A DNA stretch of 27,601 bases from Methylococcaceae bacterium. GTDB taxonomy: Bacteria; Pseudomonadota; Gammaproteobacteria; Methylococcales; Methylomonadaceae. The notes below the pieces were generated by a model, which saw only the letters and a list, made by a program, of their open reading frames with translations, had not been told where the DNA came from and did not search any database. The position numbers and the translations under genes are program-made. Below are positions 9,043-15,657 of this stretch, one piece after another. Every line of letters starts with the position of its first letter. The stretch's first letter is position 1. The stretch spans positions 1 to 27,601 of the forward strand of contig RFQK01000003.1 in NCBI GenBank assembly GCA_009925045.1, in the 5' to 3' direction.

Positions 9043-10123
9043 ATGCTACAAGCCATGTGCAAGATTTGCTTAATTTTATTGATGCCAGCCCCAGCCCTTG
9101 GCATGCGGTTGCTAGTGTAGCGGAAAGATTGGAACAGGCAGGCTTTCGCAAACTTGAGGAAAAACACAGTTGGTCATTAAGCACTGGCGATAAAGCTTAT
9201 GTCATCCGCGATGACTCTTCAGTTATCGCCTTCAAAATGGGCAAACAAGCACTGCCAGAAAGCGGTATCAAAATTCTGGGCGCTCATACCGATTCACCGG
9301 GTTTACGCGTTAAACCTCAACCCAGCCTTTATGGTGATCAATTGTGGCGTGTAGCACTGGAAGTTTATGGCGGGCCTATTCTGGCGAGTTTTACCGATCG
9401 TGACCTCAGCTTAGCCGGTCGTTTAGGCTATCGTGATGAACAGGGGGAGATTAACAGTCAATTAGTGCGTTTTACTCAGCCCTTACTGCGCATTCCGAAT
9501 CTGGCCATTCACATGAACCGCAGCGTGAATGAGGAAGGTTTAAAGCTTAATAAGCAAAATGAATTACCAGCCATTTTAAACAGCGCTTCCAGCTCGCTAA
9601 ACGACCAGGATTTCCTGCAATTGCTGGCTCACCAATCCGGTCTCGACGCCGCGCAAATACTGAGTTGGGAACAGACGTCTTGCAAAGACTGATCAATAGC
9701 CAAACTCACAATACCGATGACTATCAACGGGTTTTGGCGAATAGTTTTATGGTCAGCGCCGATATGGCGCATGCCTACCATCCCAATTACCCCAATGCTT
9801 ATGAAAGCAATCACAAGGTATTCATCAACCAGGGACCTGTGATTAAGATTAATGCCAATCATCGTTATGCCTCCCAATGTTTATCGGAAGCGCAATTCAT
9901 GAGCTATTGTCAGCAAGCCGGCATACCTTTCCAGAAATACGCCCATCGGGGGGATCTGGCCTGTGGCAGTACCATAGGCCCTATTAGTTCGGCCAAACTA
10001 GGCATTGCCACGGTCGATGTCGGCAATCCTATGTGGGCTATGCACAGTATTCGTGAAAGCGCTGGGGTAGCCGATCACGGTTATCTGATAGAGGCATTAA
10101 AAGTATTTTTTAGCACTCGCTAA
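9039..10123 (+). pseudogene. apeB: M18 aminopeptidase ApeB, broken by a ~220-nt internal deletion
   Basis: M18 aminopeptidases are zinc enzymes of about 430 residues that trim N-terminal, often acidic, residues. The first frame (9039-9692) encodes the N-terminal part with the zinc-ligand motif GAHTDSPGLRVKP and stops after ILSWEQ. A second frame, to 10123, resumes with TDVLQRLI and contains SADMAHAYHPNYP, NQGPVIK and the C-terminal MHSIRESAG. Missing between them are roughly 75 residues, including the family's DSQLDN zinc-ligand segment and the catalytic HEEVGS segment. Both flanks look well conserved, so I read this as a recent out-of-frame deletion near 9665-9680. A simple frameshift would not remove these motifs. 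No active enzyme can be made from what remains. Confidence 0.85.
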
Positions 10124-10131
10124 GTTGGCAG

Positions 10132-10173
10132 ACAAAAAAAACCACTTGCTAGTCTCAGGAACCAAGCAAGTGG
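10132..10173 (-). terminator. Rho-independent terminator reading leftward
   Basis: On the reverse strand, CCACTTGCT pairs with AGCAAGTGG (plus-strand arms 10142-10150 and 10165-10173, 14-nt loop), followed by an eight-base T run. In this orientation it ends transcripts coming from the right, yet no reverse-strand gene lies there. It may end a small RNA (see findings). On the plus strand it is only a hairpin after apeB with no T run. Confidence 0.65.
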
Positions 10174-10493
10174 CAATGTCAAAAATAATGACAGGAGGAA
10201 CAACACACGAGAACTTCGCTTATTGTTTTGCAATAAGAATGCCAACTCTCAACAACCGGTTTTACCGTCCTTTTTATTTCCAAGCCCCATTTTTTTTGCA
10301 CTCATATGGTGATTTTGGCTTTTTTTTGCCAACAATTGGTGCTTAATGACTGATTAAGAAGCCCAAGTTTTAAAATATAACTTACTGATTTATTTACTAA
10401 TAAGCAACACTTCATCTACTACATCACTATTGTTTATTCACCAAACTGAGCATACAGTCTCATCTACCAATAGTACTGAATGGGGAGTGCGCT
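10174..10493. other. AT-rich non-coding region
   Basis: No supported protein gene is seen. The region holds several T runs (10289-10296, 10320-10327), a CTTATTG/CAATAAG hairpin near 10217-10235, a TTGGC/GCCAA hairpin with a T8 loop near 10315-10332, and a plus-strand AGGAGG at 10194 with no start codon at a useful distance. On the reverse strand that AGGAGG reads CCTCCT, an anti-Shine-Dalgarno-like motif upstream of the terminator. A 73-codon open frame over part of the region has a TTG start and an unconvincing composition. Confidence 0.4.
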
Positions 10494-10628
10494 ATGGAGT
10501 CTATTTATCGGAATGTCATCACGATGATTATTTTTACGGCCGCGGCTGTCGGCTTTGTATCAGGTGAGTTTGTTTTAGGTACACTGCTGCTTAGCACAGC
10601 CAGTTTATATGGCTACGTCGGCCGCTAA
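10494..10628 (+). CDS. Small single-span membrane peptide (44 residues)
   Basis: A short ORF starting MESIYRNVITMIIFTAAAVG and ending YGYVGR, preceded by GGGGAG six bases before the ATG. About 30 consecutive residues are hydrophobic or small, enough for one or two membrane helices. No known family is recognised. It lies 75 bp upstream of the flavoprotein gene, which has its own -10 box, so it may be a separate transcript. The ribosome-binding site and hydrophobic pattern support a real peptide, but chance cannot be excluded. Confidence 0.5.
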   Translation: MESIYRNVITMIIFTAAAVGFVSGEFVLGTLLLSTASLYGYVGR

Positions 10629-10668
10629 GGATTGCAACTGAGTCAACGCTAAGGAGTTCTGCATCCAG

Positions 10669-10699
10669 TATAATGACTGTTTTGATTAATCACAGTCAT
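10669..10699 (+). promoter_or_regulatory. -10 box and overlapping inverted repeat before the flavoprotein gene
   Basis: A perfect TATAAT lies at 10669-10674, about 30 bp before the ATG. An inverted repeat, ATGACTG (10673-10679) and CAGTCAT (10693-10699), overlaps its end and the likely start of transcription, with an inner GATTAATC palindrome. No good -35 is visible at 16-18 bp, so an activator or other sigma factor may be needed. The repeat could be an operator. Confidence 0.45.
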
Positions 10700-10703
10700 C
10701 AGC

Positions 10704-11240
10704 ATGCAAAAACCACGACTGGCATGGGCTCTCACTGGATCCGGCCATTTTATTGAGGAATGTGTTGAATTCATCCTCACACTGGATCAGGTTGACCTTT
10801 ATCTGAGTCAGGCGGCTGAAGAAGTTCTGAAGATGTATGGCATTCCTTTGGAAAGCCTGAAACAACGCATGCCTGTCTACCGCGACAAAGCGGCCTCTGC
10901 CCCACCCGTCGGCTTGTTCTACAAAGGCTATTACCATACGCTGGTGATGGCACCGACCACCTCGAATACCATTGCCAAATGCTCGCTGGGTATTGCTGAC
11001 TCTTTGGTCACTAATCTCTATGCACAAGCCGGTAAATGCCGGATTCCCAGCATAGTCTATCCCTGCGATACCGCAGCGGAAATTGAAACTACGGCCCCAG
11101 GCAACAAACGTTTTATGGTCTACCCCAGACCCATAGAACTCGAAGCTACCGATAGCCTGCGCCAGTTTCCCTTTACCGAGGTAGTAGACGACGTCAGCGC
11201 CCTGATAAATGCTGTAGAACAGCGCTTACGCCACTTATGA
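10704..11240 (+). CDS. Flavoprotein, archaeoflavoprotein/dihydromethanopterin-reductase-like
   Basis: A 178-residue flavoprotein-fold protein. The N-terminal LAWALTGSGHFIEECVEFIL and the central MAPTTSNTIAKCSLGIADSLVTNL are typical of the FMN-binding flavoprotein superfamily that includes archaeal AfpA and DmrB-type dihydromethanopterin reductases. It overlaps the next gene by ATGA (11237-11240), a dihydropteroate-synthase-like protein. This pairing is what one expects for tetrahydromethanopterin biosynthesis or recycling, the C1 carrier used by methanotrophs for formaldehyde oxidation. The exact reaction is inferred from context and has not been established for this protein. No signal peptide is present, so it should be cytosolic. 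A moderate -10 box with an operator-like repeat precedes it. Confidence 0.8.
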   Translation: MQKPRLAWALTGSGHFIEECVEFILTLDQVDLYLSQAAEEVLKMYGIPLESLKQRMPVYRDKAASAPPVGLFYKGYYHTLVMAPTTSNTIAKCSLGIADSLVTNLYAQAGKCRIPSIVYPCDTAAEIETTAPGNKRFMVYPRPIELEATDSLRQFPFTEVVDDVSALINAVEQRLRHL

Positions 11241-12640
11241 GCGAAAAAATCCTGTTCATTACCGGACGCTTGGCTGAAAAACAGTTACGTCAGGTGCTGG
11301 AAAAAATGGAACCCGATTTTTATTATCAGGTTTGCGTTCTGGGCGTCACCGTAGCGGCGCTGATAACGACCGATATGATAGCCCGTCGCCTCACCGAGAC
11401 CGCCGGGGCAGACCGTATCATTATTCCGGGCCGTTGCCGGGGTGATATAGAAGCTTTATCGACTCATTTAGGCATTCCGGTTCAACGCGGTCCGGAAGAA
11501 GTGAAGGATTTGCCGCAATTTTTTGGCAAAGCGGCTCACACCTACGACTTAACCCAGTATCAAACCAAGATATTTGCCGAAATTGTCGACGCGCCCAATA
11601 TCAGTGTTGAAGCCATTCTTGAGCGCGCCTATTACTATCAACAAAATGGTGCGGATGTGATTGATATTGGCTGTCTTCCCGACACGCCATTTCCCCATTT
11701 GAGTGAAACAATCAGCACCTTGAAACAGGAAGGATTTCAGGTCAGCATCGACTCCTTACAGGACGCCGATCTGTTAGCCGGCGCCCGTGCCGGAGCTGAT
11801 TATCTGTTAAGCCTGACCAGCAAAAGCCTGTGGATTGCCGATGAAGTCGCAGCCACACCGATTTTAATTCCTGACCGCCACGGCGATATCGATAGCCTAG
11901 ATGCTTCTATCAATGCCTTACAAGCCAAGAATCGTGCCTTCATTGTTGATCCTATTCTCGATCCTTTGCATTTCGGCTTTACCGAATCGGTCGTCCGTAA
12001 CCACTTAGTCCGCCAACGTTATCCGGAAATTGAGATGATGTTAGGTGTGGGTAATCTGACAGAATTAACCCATGCGGATACCAGTGGCATCAATGCCTTG
12101 CTACTGGGGATTTGCTCGGAACTGAATATTAATCATATTCTCGCAACCGAGGTCAGTCAGCATGCCTGTCGAGCAATTCGAGAGGCCGATCGCGCCCGGC
12201 GCATCATGTTTGCTGCTAAACAGCAGAATGCCCTGCCTAAACACATTAGTCCGGACTTAATGACCGTGCATGATACGGCACCGTTTACGCAAACCCTGGA
12301 GGAAATCCAGTTTCTCGCCAGTCAGATTAAGGACCCCAATTTCCGTATCCAGATTAGCCCTGAAGGGGTGCATATATTTAATCGTGATGGCTTGCGGAGT
12401 GCGACTGATCCGTTTGAACTTTATCCTCAACTCGGCGTTGAAGCTGATGGTGGTCACGCCTTTTATTTGGGTGTAGAACTGGCCCGAGCCGAAATCGCCT
12501 GGCAACTGGGCAAACGCTTTACCCAGGACCAACCCTTGAACTGGGGATGCGCAGCTATAGTGGAATCCAGCAAAATTGATCTGCATAGCTTTAAACCGGC
12601 TGGAACCACCATGAAGAAAAAACACAATACTGCGGAATAA
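11237..12640 (+). CDS. DUF6513 / dihydropteroate-synthase-like protein
   Basis: A 467-residue protein with an N-terminal ~1-105 domain of unknown function (ILFITGRLAEKQLRQVLEKM to IPGRCRGDIEAL) and a pterin-binding TIM-barrel domain at ~115-330. The barrel is recognised from GADVIDIGCLPDTPFPHL, VSIDSLQDADLLAGARAGADYLLSL and a later GVGNLTELTHADTSGINALLLGI. A C-terminal ~100-residue region ends the protein. It is not a folate-type FolP; it matches the dihydropteroate-synthase-related group shared by methanogens and H4MPT-using methylotrophs. It is translationally coupled to the flavoprotein. I infer a role in methanopterin synthesis; the precise step is unproven. No terminator is seen after it, and a Pho box begins 54 bp downstream. 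Confidence 0.85.
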   Translation: MSEKILFITGRLAEKQLRQVLEKMEPDFYYQVCVLGVTVAALITTDMIARRLTETAGADRIIIPGRCRGDIEALSTHLGIPVQRGPEEVKDLPQFFGKAAHTYDLTQYQTKIFAEIVDAPNISVEAILERAYYYQQNGADVIDIGCLPDTPFPHLSETISTLKQEGFQVSIDSLQDADLLAGARAGADYLLSLTSKSLWIADEVAATPILIPDRHGDIDSLDASINALQAKNRAFIVDPILDPLHFGFTESVVRNHLVRQRYPEIEMMLGVGNLTELTHADTSGINALLLGICSELNINHILATEVSQHACRAIREADRARRIMFAAKQQNALPKHISPDLMTVHDTAPFTQTLEEIQFLASQIKDPNFRIQISPEGVHIFNRDGLRSATDPFELYPQLGVEADGGHAFYLGVELARAEIAWQLGKRFTQDQPLNWGCAAIVESSKIDLHSFKPAGTTMKKKHNTAE

Positions 12641-12693
12641 TCAGGTTTTACACCAAACCGGATAGTAGCCCAAACCCTATGCCGTCAGGCAAT

Positions 12694-12727
12694 CTGTCAT
12701 CGATTTGTCACGTTCGCTCGCTATGAT
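12694..12727 (+). promoter_or_regulatory. Pho box and -10 of phoU-sixA
   Basis: CTGTCAT (12694-12700), spacer CGAT, TTGTCAC (12705-12711), then 10 bp, then TATGAT (12722-12727). The match to the E. coli PhoB consensus repeats is close and the spacing is the same as in the other sites of this window. Transcription would start near 12734, about 25 nt before phoU. Confidence 0.9.
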
Positions 12728-12759
12728 CAGTACTTGATTCTTTCTCGAGATTGATACAC

Positions 12760-13491
12760 ATGCAAGACCCCATTCATTCAGCCGATTCTCAGGGTCATAT
12801 TCTGCACGCGTTTGATGCTGAGCTTGACACTTTGCACGATTTAGCTCTAAAAATGACTAATTCGACGCTTTATCAGCTCGAATCAGCTATCAACGCCCTA
12901 CAAAATGAAGATTGTGATTTAGCCTTAGGCATTATTGCCGAAACGACTCGTGTCAAAAAACTCGCCAGTGAAATTGATATCGAAGTCCTGAGTGTTTTAG
13001 CCAGACACAATCCGGTCGCTAACGATCTGCGCACCATTATTTCGATTGCCAAAATCAGTAGTGAACTGGAAAAAATCAATGGTGAAATCACCGGAATCGC
13101 CCATCTGATTCTGGGGATTTTCGAACCTCGACAGGGTGGTGTCAGCTTGGAACTTGCCGATAAAATTATCGAGGTCGGGCGTTGCTTAGAACTCATGCTA
13201 AAAAAACTGGTGTTAGCCTTTTGGAACCGTCAAACTAAGTCAGCCTTTGCCCTGTTAGAAACAAGCCGACAGTGTGAAGTGAACGTAGAATTGTGTATAA
13301 AAGATCAGCTGGCATTTGCGGTGAGCAATTCTCGGTTGGTTGGTCGGACTTTGGATATCATCGAAATTCTGAAAGCCTTTGAAAACTGTGCTGAATATTG
13401 TTGCCATATTGCCCAATACATTATTTTTATGGTGGATGGCCAGGATGTCAGACATCTTGCCAATACCGCAGAAAACCCTAGTGTTGATTAA
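12760..13491 (+). CDS. phoU: Phosphate signalling protein PhoU
   Basis: A 243-residue helical protein with two PhoU repeats. The conserved segment EVLSVLARHNPVANDLRTII (RxxPxxxDLR core) lies in the first repeat, and the second (ALLETSRQCEVNVELCIKD onwards) follows the same pattern with its usual weaker match. PhoU damps PhoR/PhoB signalling and modulates phosphate uptake. I choose the ATG at 12760 over an in-frame TTG at 12751. It is the first gene behind a strong Pho box, separate from any pst transporter genes, and its stop overlaps the sixA start (TAATG), so the two are coupled. The link to a SixA-type phosphatase suggests signalling by histidine phosphate, though this is context only. Confidence 0.92.
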   Translation: MQDPIHSADSQGHILHAFDAELDTLHDLALKMTNSTLYQLESAINALQNEDCDLALGIIAETTRVKKLASEIDIEVLSVLARHNPVANDLRTIISIAKISSELEKINGEITGIAHLILGIFEPRQGGVSLELADKIIEVGRCLELMLKKLVLAFWNRQTKSAFALLETSRQCEVNVELCIKDQLAFAVSNSRLVGRTLDIIEILKAFENCAEYCCHIAQYIIFMVDGQDVRHLANTAENPSVD

Positions 13492-13973
13492 TGATGGCGC
13501 GTGAATTATTCATATTACGCCACGGCAAATCCGCCTGGCCGGAACTGGTCGCCGATTACAATCGCCCGCTAAAAAAACGCGGACGCAAAGCGGCTGTCAC
13601 CATGGGCGCCTGGATGCTAGAACATCAGCTGATTCCGGATTGGATCATCAGCTCCCCTGCCGATCGTGCCCGTGAAACGGCTGAAAAACTGTGTAAAGGC
13701 CTGGAAATTAATCGTCATAAGTTTCTAATCTTTGATGACAGTATTTATGAAGCCAGTCTTGAGGATCTGTTAGGAGTCTTAGCCCAGCAGAGCTGGCTGA
13801 ATCTGAATCTGAATCTGAATCTGAATCTGAATCTGAATCTGAATCTGAATCTGAATCTGAATCTGAATCTGAAGAAAATTCTAAGACATCTTTACCGGCA
13901 ACAGCCGCAAGCATTGGCGATGCTACAGCAGAGACGCCCAAACCACATCGATCCAGCCCAATTAAACGCCTGA
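13491..13973 (+). pseudogene. sixA: SixA-type phosphohistidine phosphatase, truncated
   Basis: The first ~100 residues are SixA-like: ELFILRHGKSAWPEL with the RHG catalytic motif, YNRPLKKRGRKAA, then SPADRARETAEKL and DDSIYEASLEDLLGVLAQQ. SixA removes phosphate from histidine-phosphorylated proteins such as NPr or HPt domains. Straight after LAQQ the frame enters a run of 12 Leu-Asn pairs encoded by a CTGAAT repeat and then an unrelated tail. The second half of the normal protein, including the GHNP motif with the second catalytic His, is absent. The phosphatase is therefore very probably inactive. The start overlaps the phoU stop. An ATG at 13494 is an equally possible start. Confidence 0.85.
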
Positions 13974-14005
13974 AACGCTGGATTAAACACTTAGGCAAAC
14001 ACTGA
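13763..14005 (+). pseudogene. Orphan C-terminal fragment with Ser-Glu repeats
   Basis: In a different frame from sixA, open from 13763 and with no start codon, the same repeat reads as a Glu-Ser run. It is followed by EENSKTSLPATAASIGDATAE, TPKPHRSSPIKR and LKRWIKHLGKH-stop. An acidic Glu-Ser tract followed by a Pro-rich and then basic amphipathic end looks more like real protein than the Leu-Asn frame does. I infer it is the 3' end of a second gene whose front was removed by the deletion that also removed the end of sixA. The parent family is not recognised. Confidence 0.45.
13797..13873 (+). repeat. CTGAAT hexanucleotide repeat, 12 perfect copies plus 5 bases
   Basis: Twelve identical CTGAAT units (13797-13868) followed by CTGAA. 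Copy-number change would keep the reading frame, so this is not an on/off switch by itself; it would lengthen or shorten Leu-Asn (sixA frame) or Glu-Ser (other frame) runs. It lies at the inferred sixA deletion junction. Confidence 0.97.
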
Positions 14006-14084
14006 AAAGCGAAGACTTCTAGCACGCCTCTCGCTTCTGACTAAGTGCCGCTAAAAACCTCAAAGCCGGTCTGAACTTGCTCTC

Positions 14085-14118
14085 CTGTCACAGCGCTGTA
14101 ACGCCCCTATGCTAAGAA
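14085..14118 (+). promoter_or_regulatory. Pho box and -10 of the GNAT-nitrilase/CHAD/phosphatase operon
   Basis: CTGTCAC (14085-14091), spacer AGCG, CTGTAAC (14096-14102), 10 bp, TAAGAA (14113-14118). Transcription should start at about 14124-14126, which is the start codon of the first gene (ATG at 14125), so the message may be leaderless. Confidence 0.82.
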
Positions 14119-14124
14119 TACCGA

Positions 14125-15657
14125 ATGAAAAAAGATAAATTAAAAAAACACAAACTTAAGTTGCGCCATCTTCTGCTTGAGGACTATCCGCAACTCGCCG
14201 AATTGATGGGTCAGGTCTACAACAATCTGGGTGGCGCCTGGAAAAGCGAGCAATATACCTCGCAAATTAATCGCTTCCCCATGGGACAGATTGGTATTGA
14301 AGACAACGGGGTTTTAGTCGCAGCCTCCTTCAGCATGATTGTTGATTACAGCCAGTTTGGCGACCATCACACCTACTCACAAATTACCAGTGATGGCTAT
14401 CTGAATCATCACAGCGATAACGGCGATACTTTGTATGGTGTTGATATTTTTGTACACCCTAAATTTCGTGGTCTGCGCTTAGGTAGACGTTTATACGACG
14501 CCCGTAAGGAATTGTGCCGTAACCTCAACTTAAAACGCTTCATCGCCGGTGGCCGTATTCCAGGCTATCACCGCTATGCTGAGAATCTGACACCGGTACG
14601 CTATATCGAAGAGGTCAAAAAACACGAAATATATGACCCCGTTCTGTCCTTCCAGTTGGCGAATGGCTTTCATGTCCGCAAAGTATTGACGGGATATTTA
14701 CCCGTCGATCAGGACTCACATGGCTATGCAACCTTGCTGGAGTGGGTCAATCTCGATTATGTTGAAACCTCCCCAGGCATAGGCAGTCCTAAAAACGTCA
14801 TCCGATTAGGCGTTGTGCAATGGCAAATGCGTACCCTGAGTAGTGTCAGCGATTTATTACATCACGCTGAATTCTTTATTGATGCAGTCGCCGGCTATCA
14901 CGCCGATTTCGTGCTATTTCCAGAATATATCAGCGCGCCCTTAATGGGTTTGTTTAACGATAAAAACCCCGCCGATGCCATTCGTATGCTGGCCGGATAC
15001 AGCAGTGAAATCCGTAATGGCTTATTACAAATGGCCATGTCGTATAACATCAATATTATTGCCGGTTCTATGCCAGAATACAGCGCCCATGAGCTGTATA
15101 ACGTCTCCTGGCTATTGCGCAGAGACGGTACATTTGAAGCCCAATACAAAATCCACATCACGCCAGATGAGGTCAGTTATTGGGGTGTCAAGGGTGGCGA
15201 TGCGCTCAAGGTGTTTGATACCGATTGCGGCAAAATTGCGGTATTGATTTGCTACGATTCAGAATTTCCAGAACTGGCCCGACTTGCCGCACTGGAAGGT
15301 GCTCAAATCATTTTTGTACCGTTTTGGACTGATACTAAAAATGCTTATCAACGGGTACGGTACTGCTCGCATGCCAGAGCTATAGAAAACGAATGTTTCG
15401 TCGCCATTACCGGCAGTGTCGGTAATCTGCCCGATGCTGAAAACATGGATATTCAGTATGCTCAGGCAGCGATTTTTAGCCCGAGTGATTTTTCGTTTCC
15501 GCACGATGCCATTTTGGCCGAAGCGACACCTAACACCGAAATGACCTTGATTGCCGACGTCAATTTAGAATTATTACGACAAGTCCGAAGTCGGGGCGCC
15601 ACCCGTAATTTAAGTAATCGGCGTCACGATCTTTATCGATTAGACTGGAACTCATGA
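14125..15657 (+). CDS. GNAT acetyltransferase fused to carbon-nitrogen hydrolase
   Basis: A 510-residue fusion. Residues ~10-200 are a GNAT fold: YGVDIFVHPKFRGLRLGRRLYDARKEL has the acetyl-CoA-binding RGxxxGRRLY loop. Residues ~225-505 are a nitrilase-superfamily domain with the full catalytic set: Glu267 in FPEYIS, Lys342 in YKIHIT and Cys376 in ICYDSEFPELAR. Nitrilase-family enzymes cleave C-N bonds of amides or nitriles. The substrate of this fused family is not known to me. It is the first gene behind a Pho box and is coupled by ATGA (15654-15657) to a CHAD protein and then a phosphatase, so it is induced with phosphate-starvation functions. The lysine-rich N terminus (MKKDKLKKHKLK) and the lack of a ribosome-binding site fit a leaderless message. 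Confidence 0.88.
   Translation: MKKDKLKKHKLKLRHLLLEDYPQLAELMGQVYNNLGGAWKSEQYTSQINRFPMGQIGIEDNGVLVAASFSMIVDYSQFGDHHTYSQITSDGYLNHHSDNGDTLYGVDIFVHPKFRGLRLGRRLYDARKELCRNLNLKRFIAGGRIPGYHRYAENLTPVRYIEEVKKHEIYDPVLSFQLANGFHVRKVLTGYLPVDQDSHGYATLLEWVNLDYVETSPGIGSPKNVIRLGVVQWQMRTLSSVSDLLHHAEFFIDAVAGYHADFVLFPEYISAPLMGLFNDKNPADAIRMLAGYSSEIRNGLLQMAMSYNINIIAGSMPEYSAHELYNVSWLLRRDGTFEAQYKIHITPDEVSYWGVKGGDALKVFDTDCGKIAVLICYDSEFPELARLAALEGAQIIFVPFWTDTKNAYQRVRYCSHARAIENECFVAITGSVGNLPDAENMDIQYAQAAIFSPSDFSFPHDAILAEATPNTEMTLIADVNLELLRQVRSRGATRNLSNRRHDLYRLDWNS

Noticed and set aside
10125..10346. 73-codon open frame after apeB.
   Set aside because: TTG start, T-run-derived phenylalanines and overlap with a terminator hairpin make a gene unlikely.
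13708..14025. Reverse-strand frame of 105 codons with a long Asp-Ser run.
   Set aside because: It is the antisense of the hexamer repeat and of the sixA/orphan fragment. It has no supporting ribosome-binding site or recognisable domain.
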